Shown: positions 1 through 9,982, counted from the first letter of the stretch. The stretch: DNA of 64,000 bases from Tepidibacillus_B infernus (GCF_048898065.1 NZ_JBLWFI010000001.1:496001-560000), one strand, 5' to 3'. Notes: generated from the letters alone by a model not told the origin. Numbers and translations are program-made.

Positions 1-2
1 AA

Positions 3-2603
3 GAACTGTTAGGTGGAAAAGGAGCCAATCTGACGGAAATGACCCGTGTCGGGCTACCTGTTCCTCCTGGATTTACGGTTACAACACAAGCGTGTAATCA
101 ATATTATGAAAATAGTAAAGAATTATCAAATGAAATCAAAGACCAGATTGTAAAAGCTCTACATGTTCTGGAAGAGAATACAGAGAAAAGACTTGGGGGG
201 TTGGAAAATCCTTTATTAGTATCTGTAAGATCTGGTTCAGTCATTTCGATGCCCGGAATGATGGACACTGTACTTAACTTAGGTCTAAATGATGAAACAG
301 TTCAAGTGCTTGCTAATTTAACGGGAAATCCTCGTTTTGCTTATGATAGTTATCGCCGTTTTATTCAAATGTTTTCAGATGTTGTATTGGGAATTGAGCA
401 TTACCTATTCGAACAAGTAATTGAAGAAGTAAAAGAAAAAAAAGGATTAAAGGAAGATCCTGAATTAAGTGCATTAGATTGGCAAGAAGTCATTGCTGGT
501 TATAAAAAAATCGTCCTCCAAAAAACAAAAGATCCATTTCCACAAGAACCTATGGTTCAATTAGAAATGGCAATCCGTGCTGTTTTTGATTCTTGGAATA
601 ATCAAAGGGCAATTGTCTATCGTAAAATCAACAAAATCCCTGATGATTTGGGTACTGCTGTCAATGTACAAATGATGGTTTTTGGAAACATGGGCGAAGA
701 TTCTGGAACAGGGGTAGCCTTTACGAGAAACCCATCTACAGGAGAACGGACTTTGTATGGAGAATTTTTAATGAATGCTCAAGGAGAAGATGTTGTAGCA
801 GGCATTAGAACACCTAAGTCCATTCATACATTAGCAGAAATAAATGCTGAAGTATATGAATCTTTTAGTCGTATTGCAGAACGATTAGAACGGCATTACA
901 AAGATATGCAGGATATTGAATTTACGATTGAAAAAGGAAAACTTTATTTATTACAAACCAGAAATGGAAAGAGAACTGCCCAATCAGCAGTAAAGATCGC
1001 TGTTGATATGGTAAAGGAAGAAATTATTGATAAAGAGACAGCTATATTAAGAGTGGACCCTGATCAACTAAATCAATTACTACATCGTCAAATTGACTTA
1101 TCTGCGAAGTTTGATCAGATCGCAAAAGGTTTGCCAGCATCTCCAGGGGCTGCAACCGGAAAAATAGTATTTGATGCGGATATTGCGGAAAAGTTGGGAA
1201 TGGCAGGTGAAAAAGTGATTTTGGTTCGTCCAGAAACCACCCCAGAAGATATTCATGGGATTGTTGCAGCCCAAGGGATACTGACAAGTCGTGGTGGTAT
1301 GACAAGCCACGCAGCAGTTGTTGCTAGAGGAATGGGGAAACCTTGTATTACAGGCTGTGAAGAATTAAAAATAGATTTAAGAAAGAAAGAAATCGTCTTA
1401 AGTAACGGTCAAGTTCTTAAAGAAAAAGAGGTCATTTCTATTGATGGAAGTACAGGTAGAGTCATCGCTGGGGAAGTTAAATTGATTGACCCTCAGTTAT
1501 CTAAAGAACTAATTGAATTGTTAGAGTGGTCTGATCGGATCAGGAAAATTGATGTTAGAGCAAATGCAGATAACCCGGAAGATGCGATGAAATCAAGAGA
1601 ATTTGGTGCAACAGGAATTGGCCTTTGCCGAACAGAGCATATGTTTATGGAGGCTACGAGGATTCCAATTGTACAAGAAATGATCCTCTCAGAAACGGTG
1701 AAAGAACGGGAGGCAGCTCTAGCCAAACTTCTCCCAATGCAAAAATCTGATTTTAAAGGAATTTTGAAAGCGATGGCTGGTTTGCCAGTAACAATACGAT
1801 TACTAGATCCACCTCTTCATGAATTTTTACCTAATGTTGAAGAATTAGTGGTAGAAATTACAAAATTAAAAATGGTGGATGAAGATTCTAAACAGTTAAG
1901 GGAAAAGGAACGACTTATGCGGAAGATTCGTCATTTGTCAGAATTTAATCCAATGCTTGGTCATAGGGGATGTCGTTTAGGCATTACCTTCCCAGAGATT
2001 TACCAAATGCAAGCAAAGGCCATTTTTCAAGCAACGATTGAATTAGCAGAAGAAGGGATCAAAGTAAAACCAGAAATTATGATTCCGCTTGTAGGACATG
2101 TGAACGAATTAAAATTGCTGAAAGAATTAGTCATAGAAACAGCGGAACAGATAAAAAGAGAAACAGGAAAATCCTTTAATTATACAATCGGTACAATGAT
2201 TGAAATCCCAAGGGCAGCCTTAACTGCAGATGAAATCGCTGAACACGCAGAATTTTTCTCATTTGGAACCAATGACTTAACCCAAACTACATTTGGATTT
2301 AGTAGGGATGATGCAGAAGGTAAATTCTTGCACTATTATGTTGATCATAAAATTCTACCTGATAATCCCTTTGTCACCATCGACCAAGATGGGGTAGGAA
2401 AATTGATTCAAATGGGAACAAAATTAGGCCGTAACACAAAACCTACTTTAAAAGTAGGTATCTGTGGTGAACATGGTGGAGAAAAAAAATCAATTGAATT
2501 TTGTTATCAAACAGGGCTAAACTATGTGAGTTGTTCCCCATATCGCGTTCCTTTAGCGAGATTAGCGGCAGCTCAAGCAACGATTAAACAGAAGAGAGCA
2601 TAA
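3..2603 (+). CDS. ppdK: Pyruvate, phosphate dikinase (5' end outside window)
   Basis: PPDK interconverts pyruvate + ATP + Pi and PEP + AMP + PPi in the cytoplasm. The frame is open from base 3 and reads ELLGGKGANLTEMTRVG, so the methionine at 39 is internal and the true start lies left of the window. The swivelling phosphohistidine domain is seen as GGMTSHAAVVARGMGKPC near 1290-1345. The C-terminal PEP/pyruvate barrel shows GLCRTEHMF, the SFGTNDLTQTTFG segment and the catalytic cysteine in VGICGEHGG close to the end. Length of about 867 residues fits a nearly complete 875-900 aa enzyme. In Bacillales a PPDK regulatory protein (YqfL type) often lies just upstream, here out of view. A strong terminator follows. 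Confidence 0.96.
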   Translation, partial: ELLGGKGANLTEMTRVGLPVPPGFTVTTQACNQYYENSKELSNEIKDQIVKALHVLEENTEKRLGGLENPLLVSVRSGSVISMPGMMDTVLNLGLNDETVQVLANLTGNPRFAYDSYRRFIQMFSDVVLGIEHYLFEQVIEEVKEKKGLKEDPELSALDWQEVIAGYKKIVLQKTKDPFPQEPMVQLEMAIRAVFDSWNNQRAIVYRKINKIPDDLGTAVNVQMMVFGNMGEDSGTGVAFTRNPSTGERTLYGEFLMNAQGEDVVAGIRTPKSIHTLAEINAEVYESFSRIAERLERHYKDMQDIEFTIEKGKLYLLQTRNGKRTAQSAVKIAVDMVKEEIIDKETAILRVDPDQLNQLLHRQIDLSAKFDQIAKGLPASPGAATGKIVFDADIAEKLGMAGEKVILVRPETTPEDIHGIVAAQGILTSRGGMTSHAAVVARGMGKPCITGCEELKIDLRKKEIVLSNGQVLKEKEVISIDGSTGRVIAGEVKLIDPQLSKELIELLEWSDRIRKIDVRANADNPEDAMKSREFGATGIGLCRTEHMFMEATRIPIVQEMILSETVKEREAALAKLLPMQKSDFKGILKAMAGLPVTIRLLDPPLHEFLPNVEELVVEITKLKMVDEDSKQLREKERLMRKIRHLSEFNPMLGHRGCRLGITFPEIYQMQAKAIFQATIELAEEGIKVKPEIMIPLVGHVNELKLLKELVIETAEQIKRETGKSFNYTIGTMIEIPRAALTADEIAEHAEFFSFGTNDLTQTTFGFSRDDAEGKFLHYYVDHKILPDNPFVTIDQDGVGKLIQMGTKLGRNTKPTLKVGICGEHGGEKKSIEFCYQTGLNYVSCSPYRVPLARLAAAQATIKQKRA

Positions 2604-2627
2604 AAGTGAATAGGTAGTTGGTAGTCA

Positions 2628-2665
2628 AAAATACACCAATTTATTCATTCGGTGTATTTTTTTTT
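2628..2665 (+). terminator. Rho-independent terminator of ppdK
   Basis: Ten-base arms AAAATACACC and GGTGTATTTT flank a 13-nt loop and are followed by a run of T. It ends the ppdK transcript. Confidence 0.85.
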
Positions 2666-2708
2666 GCGAAAAAATAAATTTGCTACTTATTTTTTCTTGT
2701 ATTTTTGT

Positions 2709-2764
2709 TATAATATAGATCGTTTATTCGACAAAATTCTCCTTTTATTTAAAAACTTTGTCGA
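2709..2764 (+). promoter_or_regulatory. Candidate promoter and leader hairpin before the yqxD-dnaG-sigA block
   Basis: A perfect TATAAT at 2709-2714 lies 90 bases before the yqxD remnant; no good -35 hexamer is visible 16-18 bases upstream. Just after it the leader has an inverted repeat, TCGACAAA (2728-2735) and TTTGTCGA (2757-2764), not followed directly by a T run. Probably the promoter for the macromolecular-synthesis operon; the role of the hairpin is unknown. Confidence 0.45.
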
Positions 2765-2805
2765 GAAGGATTTTTTGTGTTTTTGTAGAATAAGTTAGAT
2801 AGGAA

Positions 2806-3026
2806 ATGAAAATGATTAAAAGATTAATTGTTGATGCAGATTCCTGTCCTGTAAAGGATGAAATCGTACAAGTAGCTAAAGAATATGTGATCTCAGTCAT
2901 CTTTGTGGCATCCTTTGCTCATTTTATGAGTCGAATAGAGGGTGCCCAGATTATTTATGTTAGGCTTATACCATGCAAGATAGGGAAAATTTTGTCGAAA
3001 CACTACGAAAAATTTTAAATTCTTAG
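2806..3026 (+). pseudogene. yqxD: YqxD/YaiI (DUF188, UPF0178) family protein, internally deleted
   Basis: The first 45 or so codons read MIKRLIVDADSCPVKDEI and continue to FAHFMSRIEGAQIIYV, the normal N-terminus of the DUF188 family (about 150 aa). The frame then runs into unrelated sequence and stops at 3018. In another frame, from about 2973, the sequence reads MQDRENFVETLRKILNS and stops at 3026; this matches the family's C-terminal TKEDRERFVETLRKIL. About 80 central codons are therefore missing, with a frame change at the junction. Position directly before dnaG is the same as yqxD in B. subtilis. Not expected to be functional. Confidence 0.85.
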
Positions 3027-3080
3027 CAGGAAATTTTAAACCGATGAAGAATGTAATGTGATGGAATTGAGGGTGCTTCT

Positions 3081-4913
3081 ATGTCATCTAAGTTGATACC
3101 AGATGAAATTCTACATAATATTAGACGCCATTTTGATATAGTTGATGTGATTAGCCAATATGTTCAATTAAAAAAGAGTGGGAGGAACTTTGTTGGGCTT
3201 TGCCCTTTCCATTCTGAGAAAACACCATCTTTTTCTGTTTCTCCTGAAAAACAAATTTATCATTGTTTTGGCTGTGGTGCTGGCGGTGATGTGCTTCGTT
3301 TTATAATGGAGATCGAAAACTTTAGCTTCAGAGAAGCTGCTCTGCATTTAGGTCAACAAGCAGGTATTACGATTCCTTTGGAGCATGAGCAAACCTATTA
3401 TGATCCTTTGGAACAACAAAAACAACAAATGATCCAAGTCCATGAATTAGCTAGTAAGTTTTATCATTATCTTCTGCTTGAGACAGAACATGGGCAGGAA
3501 TCTTTACGTTATTTAATAGATAGAGGGTTTACAAGGGAGTTGATTGAGACTTTTTATATTGGATATGCACCCTCAGCTTGGGACACATTAAAAAACTTTT
3601 TAGTAAAAAGGGGTTTTGCTATAGAGATATTGGAGAAGGCGGGGTTAATTATTCAATCCGATGAAGGGAACTACTATGATCGGTTTAGAAATCGTGTGAT
3701 GTTTCCTATTTTTGATGCTCATGGAAGAGTGATTGCCTTTGGTGGAAGGGTTTTAGATCAAAGTTTACCTAAATATTTAAATAGTCCTGAGACCCTTATT
3801 TTTAACAAAAGTAAAACACTATATAATTTACATTTAGCAAAAAAACAGATTCGAAAAAAAAGGCAAGCTATTTTATTAGAAGGTTATGTAGATACCATTG
3901 CTGTTTGGAATGCAGGCGTTGAGCAAGGGATTGCTACACTTGGTACTTCATTAACAGAAGAACATGCAAAAATCCTGCGAAGAGATGCGGATGAGGTGGT
4001 CATTAGTTATGATTCTGATTCAGCAGGACAATTGGCCATATTTCGTGCTATAGACACACTTCAAGAAGTTGGGTGTCAAATCAAGATAGTTCAAATGCCA
4101 AAGGGACTTGATCCTGACGATTATATTCGTAAATTTGGGGCTGAATCATTTAAACAAGAGATTCTTGGGAATACTGTAACTGCAACAGCTTTTAAAATCC
4201 AATATATTCGAAAAGACTATAACTTAAATGTTGAATCTGATCGAATGAAATATCTTACTCATGCGATAGATATTATAGCTGACTTAACACATGCGATTGA
4301 GCGTGAACATTATTTGAAGGGACTGGCAGATGAATTTCAGCTATCATTTGATTCCTTAAAAAATGACCTCCAGCTCATTTATTATGAAAAACGGAAAAAA
4401 AAGGAGAAAACAAGGGATAATCTGGCAGTCAAGTGGAATAATAATATAAATAATGGCAATCATCTGGGTAGATCTAAAACTTTATATCCAGCTTACTATA
4501 ATGCTGAAAAATATTTAATCTATTTCATGATGAAAGATCGCCAAATTGCTGAGAAAATCCAACAGGAGATTGGAAGTGGATTTCATGTGGAGGATTTTGC
4601 AGTATTAGCGGCGTATATATATTCATATTATGGTGAAGGAAATCCAGCAGATATTAGTCGGTTTCTTTCCACCCTTCAAGACCAACATGATATTCAACTT
4701 GCAACAGAAATGGCTATGCTTGATGTGAATGAAGAGATCACAGAGGATGAGTTAAATGATTATATTATGCAAGTTAAAAAATATAATATAGAGATTATGA
4801 TTAAGCAAAAAAGGGAAGAACAGCTGAAGGCAGAGCGTTCAAACGATTTTGTTAAAGCAGCCCAAATTGGACAGGAGATCATCCAATTACGTAATAAATT
4901 GAAATGGGGATAA
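3081..4913 (+). CDS. dnaG: DNA primase
   Basis: Synthesises RNA primers for replication. The 610-aa length is normal. The N-terminal CHC2 zinc finger has Cys41, His44, Cys62 and Cys65 (CPFH and HCFGC). The TOPRIM catalytic domain follows, with LLEGYVDTIAV and the acidic DSDSAG motif. The C-terminal 150 residues form the helicase (DnaB)-interacting region and end in a charged helical segment. GAGGGTGC lies before the ATG. sigA starts 30 bases downstream, the classical dnaG-rpoD arrangement, so the two are probably co-transcribed. Confidence 0.97.
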   Translation: MSSKLIPDEILHNIRRHFDIVDVISQYVQLKKSGRNFVGLCPFHSEKTPSFSVSPEKQIYHCFGCGAGGDVLRFIMEIENFSFREAALHLGQQAGITIPLEHEQTYYDPLEQQKQQMIQVHELASKFYHYLLLETEHGQESLRYLIDRGFTRELIETFYIGYAPSAWDTLKNFLVKRGFAIEILEKAGLIIQSDEGNYYDRFRNRVMFPIFDAHGRVIAFGGRVLDQSLPKYLNSPETLIFNKSKTLYNLHLAKKQIRKKRQAILLEGYVDTIAVWNAGVEQGIATLGTSLTEEHAKILRRDADEVVISYDSDSAGQLAIFRAIDTLQEVGCQIKIVQMPKGLDPDDYIRKFGAESFKQEILGNTVTATAFKIQYIRKDYNLNVESDRMKYLTHAIDIIADLTHAIEREHYLKGLADEFQLSFDSLKNDLQLIYYEKRKKKEKTRDNLAVKWNNNINNGNHLGRSKTLYPAYYNAEKYLIYFMMKDRQIAEKIQQEIGSGFHVEDFAVLAAYIYSYYGEGNPADISRFLSTLQDQHDIQLATEMAMLDVNEEITEDELNDYIMQVKKYNIEIMIKQKREEQLKAERSNDFVKAAQIGQEIIQLRNKLKWG

Positions 4914-4943
4914 TCAGGAAATTCAGGGAAGGAGGGAATTATT

Positions 4944-6095
4944 ATGGCGAAAGATAAGAATCTGAATGTGGAAAATAATCATGTTGATCCTGAACTTACA
5001 TTGGATCAAGTAAAAGACCAGATTGTTGAAGCTGGTAAAAAACGAGGATCCGTTTCGTACAAAGAAATGATAGCTAAATTATCCACATATGACCAGGACT
5101 CCGATCAAATTGATGAATTCTTTGAATATTTAACAGATCAAGGAATTGAAATAGTCAATGATTCAGATGATGATGACCATGATAATACATTAATAATAGA
5201 GGATGATAGGGATGAAGATCTAGATGATGAGTTTGATCTAGAAGATTTAACTATTCCCTCTGGTATAAAAATTAATGACCCCGTAAGAATGTATCTTAAA
5301 GAAATTGGGCGTGTTCCGTTATTATCTGCGGAAGAAGAAATTGAATTGGCCAAACGAATTGAAAAAGGTGATGAAGAAGCGAAACGTCGCCTTGCTGAGG
5401 CTAATTTAAGATTAGTTGTAAGTATTGCTAAACGTTATGTTGGCCGTGGCATGTTATTTTTGGATTTAATCCAAGAAGGAAATATGGGATTAATTAAAGC
5501 AGTTGAAAAATTTGATTACCGAAAAGGATACAAATTTAGTACCTATGCAACTTGGTGGATTCGCCAGGCAATTACAAGAGCGATTGCAGACCAGGCAAGA
5601 ACGATTCGCATCCCAGTCCATATGGTTGAAACGATCAATAAATTGATTCGAGTTTCAAGACAATTACTTCAAGATTTAGGACGTGAACCTTCTCCAGAGG
5701 AAATTGCCAAAGAAATGGATCTAAGTACTGAAAAAGTACGTGAAATTATGAAAATTGCGCAAGAGCCAGTTTCTTTAGAAACTCCTATTGGAGAAGAAGA
5801 TGATTCCCATCTAGGTGATTTCATTGAAGATCAAGATGCTCTAGCTCCATCCGATGCAGCCGCATATGAATTATTAAAAGAACAATTAGAAGATGTTCTA
5901 GATACGTTAACAGAACGAGAAGAAAATGTACTCCGTTTACGCTTTGGACTTGATGATGGTCGTACAAGAACATTGGAAGAAGTTGGTAAAGTTTTTGGTG
6001 TAACAAGGGAAAGGATTCGCCAGATTGAGGCAAAAGCCTTACGAAAACTTCGTCATCCAAGCCGCAGCAAACGGTTAAAAGATTTCTTAGAATAA
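4944..6095 (+). CDS. sigA: Primary RNA polymerase sigma factor (sigma-A/sigma-70)
   Basis: Housekeeping sigma factor directing RNA polymerase to -10/-35 promoters. The 383-aa protein has an acidic region 1.1 (residues 1-90, rich in D/E), then region 1.2-2 with the conserved NLRLVVSIAKRY and the -10-recognising stretch ending in TYATWWIRQAI. Region 3 follows, and region 4.2 carries the helix-turn-helix GVTRERIRQIEAKALRKLR for -35 recognition. GGAAGGAGGG precedes the ATG. A terminator follows. Confidence 0.98.
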   Translation: MAKDKNLNVENNHVDPELTLDQVKDQIVEAGKKRGSVSYKEMIAKLSTYDQDSDQIDEFFEYLTDQGIEIVNDSDDDDHDNTLIIEDDRDEDLDDEFDLEDLTIPSGIKINDPVRMYLKEIGRVPLLSAEEEIELAKRIEKGDEEAKRRLAEANLRLVVSIAKRYVGRGMLFLDLIQEGNMGLIKAVEKFDYRKGYKFSTYATWWIRQAITRAIADQARTIRIPVHMVETINKLIRVSRQLLQDLGREPSPEEIAKEMDLSTEKVREIMKIAQEPVSLETPIGEEDDSHLGDFIEDQDALAPSDAAAYELLKEQLEDVLDTLTEREENVLRLRFGLDDGRTRTLEEVGKVFGVTRERIRQIEAKALRKLRHPSRSKRLKDFLE

Positions 6096-6117
6096 TTCTT
6101 GCGTATTTGTTTTTTCG

Positions 6118-6148
6118 GACCTACAAATCTAATTTGTGGGTCTTTTTC
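6118..6148 (+). terminator. Terminator after sigA
   Basis: GACCTACAAA (6118-6127) pairs with TTTGTGGGTC (6133-6142) across a 5-nt loop, then TTTTT. Confidence 0.88.
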
Positions 6149-6286
6149 TTTCAATAAATATAACTAACTTCTTGTTGTTTTCAATTTTACATTTTTTAAT
6201 AACCTAATGCAAATTTCCAAATAAAACTTTTTTTGGATGAATGCCTCCTTATTTGCGTATTCTATGTAAATGAGGAGTGATATCTT

Positions 6287-7753
6287 ATGTTCCAAAAAGG
6301 TAAGCTATGGGTGATTAGTCTTTTGACCCTAGCAATATTAGGTACTGTAATTAATCTTCAAGGAATGAGTTCAAAAAGTACACCAACTTTACGTTCTTTT
6401 GCACCTTATATTACTATAAAAAGAGACCAAATTCCCAGTTATCTAATCGATATGATTTATCATGAAAATACGAAAAAAGTGACGGGAAACATGAAAGTGA
6501 TGGTTCCTAATCGCACAACTAAACCATTAGATGAGCTTTATTTTCATCTATATCCAAACGCTTTTGCTAATTGGAAATGGGAAGAAGTGACCAAGCCCAA
6601 AACGAACGGTTATTTAAAAGTGATTAAAGCTTCAATCAACCAGATAGAAGCTTTTCCTCATCAGAAAGATACATTGCTAAAACTTAATTTACCTATTCCT
6701 TTACAACCGAATAAAGCAGCAATGGTGGAAATCACTTTTGAATTAAAGCTGCCAACAAGAGGGTTACGTTTAAATCAAACACCCTATTCTGCCTATTTAG
6801 CCCAATGGTATCCAATGCTAGCAGTGGTGGATAATCAGGGATGGCATATTGACCCCTATACGACAACAGGTGATCCGTTTTTTTCTGAAATTGCAGATTT
6901 TAAAGTACATGTTCAAGTACCAGAAGGATATACTGTTATTTCCTCTGCAAACGATCCACATCATGAAGTTGCAAATGAGAAACAAGTCACTTTGTCTCAA
7001 CAAAAAATTAGAGATTTTGCCATGGTTATCACAAAAGAATACGAATCGATTTCTGGGATAACAAAAGATGGGGTAAAAACAAACCTTTGGTACCTATCAG
7101 ATCAACAGGCGGTGGCTCCATTACTCTTAGGTGCTGCTACCGATGCAATGCAATTTTTTAATGAATCGTTTGGATCCTATCCGATGAAAGAAATAGATAT
7201 TGTGCTAGCTAACTCAGGATATGGAATAGCTGGTATGGAATATCCGGGACTGGTTACATCTGATGCCTACATTGAGGAAGGGAAAAAAAAGTGGCCTGCT
7301 TATCACGTTGTGGCCCATGAATTAGCTCATCAATGGTGGTATAGTACGGTAGGAAATAATCAAATTGAAGAACCATGGTTAGACGAAGGGTTAACTTCTT
7401 TTTCCGAATATCTTTATACCGAACAGGTCTTAAAGCGAAAAAATATCGATGTTTTAATGAAAAAAATCAAACAAACGACAGATCAACTTTCAGCTGAGCA
7501 AAATGTGAGTGTACTACAATCGATTTATTCTTATGGTGATTTATATGGACTATTTATTTATGCTAGACCAGCAGCTATGTTATGGGAATTAAAGGAAGAG
7601 TTTGGGGATCAGAAAGTTAAAGAATTATTACAAACCTATTATAAAAATTACCGATTCAAAATCGCTTCAACAGAGGATTTTATCCAAACGGCAAATACAG
7701 TATTCAATAAGGATATGAGCCCTTTTTTTAATCAGTGGCTCATTACTCGTTAA
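6287..7753 (+). CDS. M1-family zinc metallopeptidase, membrane-anchored or secreted
   Basis: A gluzincin aminopeptidase-like protein of 488 aa. An N-terminal hydrophobic segment (about residues 6-25) is a signal peptide or anchor. The beta-rich N-domain is followed by GMEYPG, which stands in place of the M1 GxMEN exopeptidase motif, then the zinc site H344-E-L-A-H348 with a third ligand at E367 in WLDEGLTSF (HExxH-x18-E). It lacks the long C-terminal domain of large M1 enzymes. Substrate is unknown; an extracellular peptidase role is inferred. It has its own terminator. Confidence 0.88.
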   Translation: MFQKGKLWVISLLTLAILGTVINLQGMSSKSTPTLRSFAPYITIKRDQIPSYLIDMIYHENTKKVTGNMKVMVPNRTTKPLDELYFHLYPNAFANWKWEEVTKPKTNGYLKVIKASINQIEAFPHQKDTLLKLNLPIPLQPNKAAMVEITFELKLPTRGLRLNQTPYSAYLAQWYPMLAVVDNQGWHIDPYTTTGDPFFSEIADFKVHVQVPEGYTVISSANDPHHEVANEKQVTLSQQKIRDFAMVITKEYESISGITKDGVKTNLWYLSDQQAVAPLLLGAATDAMQFFNESFGSYPMKEIDIVLANSGYGIAGMEYPGLVTSDAYIEEGKKKWPAYHVVAHELAHQWWYSTVGNNQIEEPWLDEGLTSFSEYLYTEQVLKRKNIDVLMKKIKQTTDQLSAEQNVSVLQSIYSYGDLYGLFIYARPAAMLWELKEEFGDQKVKELLQTYYKNYRFKIASTEDFIQTANTVFNKDMSPFFNQWLITR

Positions 7754-7778
7754 GAAAAATCCACAAAAGTGATAACTT

Positions 7779-7807
7779 ACCTATGTTATTAGCATAGGTT
7801 TCTTTTT
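7779..7807 (+). terminator. Terminator after the M1 peptidase
   Basis: ACCTATG (7779-7785) and CATAGGT (7793-7799) form a short hairpin followed by TTCTTTTT. Confidence 0.7.
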
Positions 7808-7870
7808 GCCTATGTATGGGTTGGAATGTATAATGGTTATGTACATAGTTTGATAAGAAAAGGTGAAATC

Positions 7871-8623
7871 ATGGAATCAATCCAGTTATCTGAGCGTTTA
7901 TTAATGATTGCACAAAATATCCCTGTAGGAAAAAGAGTAGCAGATATTGGTTCAGATCATGCCCTCTTGCCAAGTTATCTTATCCTTAATGAAATCTCTC
8001 CATTCGTCATTGCTGGTGAAGTAAATGAAGGACCTTACCAAGCTGCGAAAAGGCAAATTGAAAGTTTAGGGCTTGAAGATAAGGTTTCAGTCAGAAAAGG
8101 AAATGGTCTACAAGTGATAGAACCAAACGAAGTTCAAGTGGTTACAATTGCTGGAATGGGAGGATCATTGATTTCTCAAATTTTAGAACAGGGAAAAGAA
8201 AAAATAGATCAACTTGAACGGTTCATTTTACAGCCTAATGTTGGTGTAGATCAGGTTAGAAGATGGCTGGATCAGCATAATTGGGACTTGATAGCCGAAG
8301 AAATTTTAGAAGAGGGCGAAAAAATATATGAGATTATTGTGGCGGAAAAAAGAAGGGGAATGGAAGATCCGGTATATCGGTCAGAAAAATGGAGCAAAGA
8401 CGAATTATATCGTTTAGGACCGATTTTAGTGAAAAAGCAGTCTGAGGTTTTAATTAAAAAGTGGATGATTGAATTAACAAAAGTAGAATATATCCTTGAA
8501 CAGATTAAAAATTCAAAGAATGAACAAGAAAAATCTATAAAAGAAATGCAATTAAACCATGAGCAAAAATGGCTGAAGGGGGTTATCCAATGTTTGCAAA
8601 AGGACAAACCATTATTCAGTTAA
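7871..8623 (+). CDS. trmK: tRNA (adenine(22)-N1)-methyltransferase
   Basis: Methylates N1 of A22 in tRNA using S-adenosylmethionine. The Rossmann-fold motif I is ADIGSDHALLPSYL, followed by VTIAGMGGSLI and LQPNVGVDQVRRWL, all typical of TrmK/YqfN. An open frame begins at 7826, but AAAAGGTG before the ATG at 7871 and the usual family N-terminus (ESIQLSERL) make 7871 the better start, giving 250 aa. Its last 34 bases overlap the Nif3-like gene, as in other Bacillales where trmK and nif3 follow sigA. Confidence 0.93.
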   Translation: MESIQLSERLLMIAQNIPVGKRVADIGSDHALLPSYLILNEISPFVIAGEVNEGPYQAAKRQIESLGLEDKVSVRKGNGLQVIEPNEVQVVTIAGMGGSLISQILEQGKEKIDQLERFILQPNVGVDQVRRWLDQHNWDLIAEEILEEGEKIYEIIVAEKRRGMEDPVYRSEKWSKDELYRLGPILVKKQSEVLIKKWMIELTKVEYILEQIKNSKNEQEKSIKEMQLNHEQKWLKGVIQCLQKDKPLFS

Positions 8624-9402
8624 TGGAACAGTTTGCACCTAAACATTTTGCCATAGAAGATGATAAAATTGGTCTACAAGTAGGCACTTTAAACAAAGAA
8701 GTAAAAAAGGTAATGTTCACGTTAGATGTTTTAGAAAATGTGGTGGATGAGGCGATAGAGCATCAAGTTGATCTAATTATCTCTCATCATGCCGTTATTT
8801 TTAGACCGCTAAAAAACTTAAGAACAGATTTGCCTCAAGGACGCTTGTATGATAAATTGCTAAAAAATGATATAGCCGTTTATGTGGCTCATACTAACTT
8901 AGATTCAGTAAAAGGTGGAGTGAATGATGTTTTAGCTGAACGGCTAGAACTTCAAGAGGTAGAATTATTGGAGTCTTTCAATTCTTTAGAGTTATCAGAA
9001 AAAGCATATGGTATTGGAAGAATAGGTAAGCTTAAAGAAGTAATGTTACTTCAAGATTTCGCATTATTTGTAAAACAACAATTTCAATTGGATGGTGTAA
9101 GGATTGTTGGCGATTTAAAACGTTCTGTTAAAAAAGTAGCGATTGTTGGTGGAGATGGAAACAGTTTTGTTAGTAAAGCAGCATTTCGTGGTGCAGATGT
9201 TTTAGTAACAGGGGATATTTACTACCATGTTGCACATGATGCAATGGCTCAAAATTTAGCGATCATAGATGCTGGACATAATATTGAAAAATATGTGTTA
9301 GATCACGTAAAAGCTTATGTTGAAGAGGAATTTAAAAAAAAGGAAATATCAACTAAATTATTGGTTGCAAAAATAAATACGAACCCATTTCAATTTATGT
9401 AA
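8590..9402 (+). CDS. Nif3-like dinuclear metal centre protein (YqfO family)
   Basis: Nif3/YbgI family member with conserved metal-binding histidines and acids: SHHAVIFRPLKNL, AHTNLDS and, near the C-terminus, GDIYYHVAHDA followed by AGHNIEK. The biochemical role is not settled in the family. AAGGGGG before the ATG at 8590 sets the start inside the end of trmK, giving 270 aa. The B. subtilis homologue is about 370 aa with a PII-like insert in the middle; this copy is short and seems to lack the insert, resembling the compact E. coli form. Confidence 0.9.
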   Translation: MFAKGQTIIQLMEQFAPKHFAIEDDKIGLQVGTLNKEVKKVMFTLDVLENVVDEAIEHQVDLIISHHAVIFRPLKNLRTDLPQGRLYDKLLKNDIAVYVAHTNLDSVKGGVNDVLAERLELQEVELLESFNSLELSEKAYGIGRIGKLKEVMLLQDFALFVKQQFQLDGVRIVGDLKRSVKKVAIVGGDGNSFVSKAAFRGADVLVTGDIYYHVAHDAMAQNLAIIDAGHNIEKYVLDHVKAYVEEEFKKKEISTKLLVAKINTNPFQFM

Positions 9403-9425
9403 ACACGATTTCAGGGGAGAGGAAC

Positions 9426-9926
9426 ATGTTAATCGGGAGAAAGTTTTTCGAATATGAACAAGCAAATAGAAGAATACATGAAATAGAACAAAAAGAAGTA
9501 GAATATATGATACAAAAAGAAAAATACTTAAATGAACAAGAAATTGAAAAAAGCAATATCACTCAATTACAAGCTCAACCAATCAATGATGACATCAGAA
9601 TAGAGCTTGCCCTTTGTAAGCAAAGGATTTTCTTACTACAAAAGGATTTAGATCGTTTAGAAGAAAAATGGCGTGAGGAAAGCCTTATTTTCATGCAAGA
9701 AAAATACGATTTAGAGCAAAAGATCAATGAGCTTAAAACGATCATTCCAAATCAACATTGGAAAATATATCAACGTATAAAAGAAACAAAGGAAAATCCA
9801 GTTGTTGAAGTAAAGCACCAAATGTGTACAGGCTGTTTTATGCCATTATCCCAAACTAACCTTAATCGATGGCGTCGTGGAAAAGATTTAGTTTTATGTG
9901 AAGTATGTGATCGTATATTGGCATAA
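9426..9926 (+). CDS. Coiled-coil protein with C-terminal C4 zinc ribbon
   Basis: A 166-aa protein whose first 120 residues are charged and helical (EQKEVEYMIQKEKY and similar), predicting a long coiled coil. It ends with a C4 zinc ribbon: CTGC, then CEVC about 23 residues on. This layout matches the C4-type zinc-ribbon family often found next to nif3 and rnpB in Firmicutes. Function is unknown. GGGGAGAGG precedes the ATG, 24 bases after the Nif3-like gene, so both are probably in the same transcript. Confidence 0.8.
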   Translation: MLIGRKFFEYEQANRRIHEIEQKEVEYMIQKEKYLNEQEIEKSNITQLQAQPINDDIRIELALCKQRIFLLQKDLDRLEEKWREESLIFMQEKYDLEQKINELKTIIPNQHWKIYQRIKETKENPVVEVKHQMCTGCFMPLSQTNLNRWRRGKDLVLCEVCDRILA

Positions 9927-9953
9927 TATGGTAATACAACCATCTAAACACCA

Positions 9954-9982
9954 TTGAACTGACCGCTAATTTTTGATATAGT
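9954..9982 (+). promoter_or_regulatory. Sigma-A promoter upstream of rnpB
   Basis: TTGAAC and TATAGT (9977-9982) are spaced by 17 bases. A second candidate, TTATTC-16-TATAAG just before 10020, would place the transcript start closer to the mature 5' end. Confidence 0.6.
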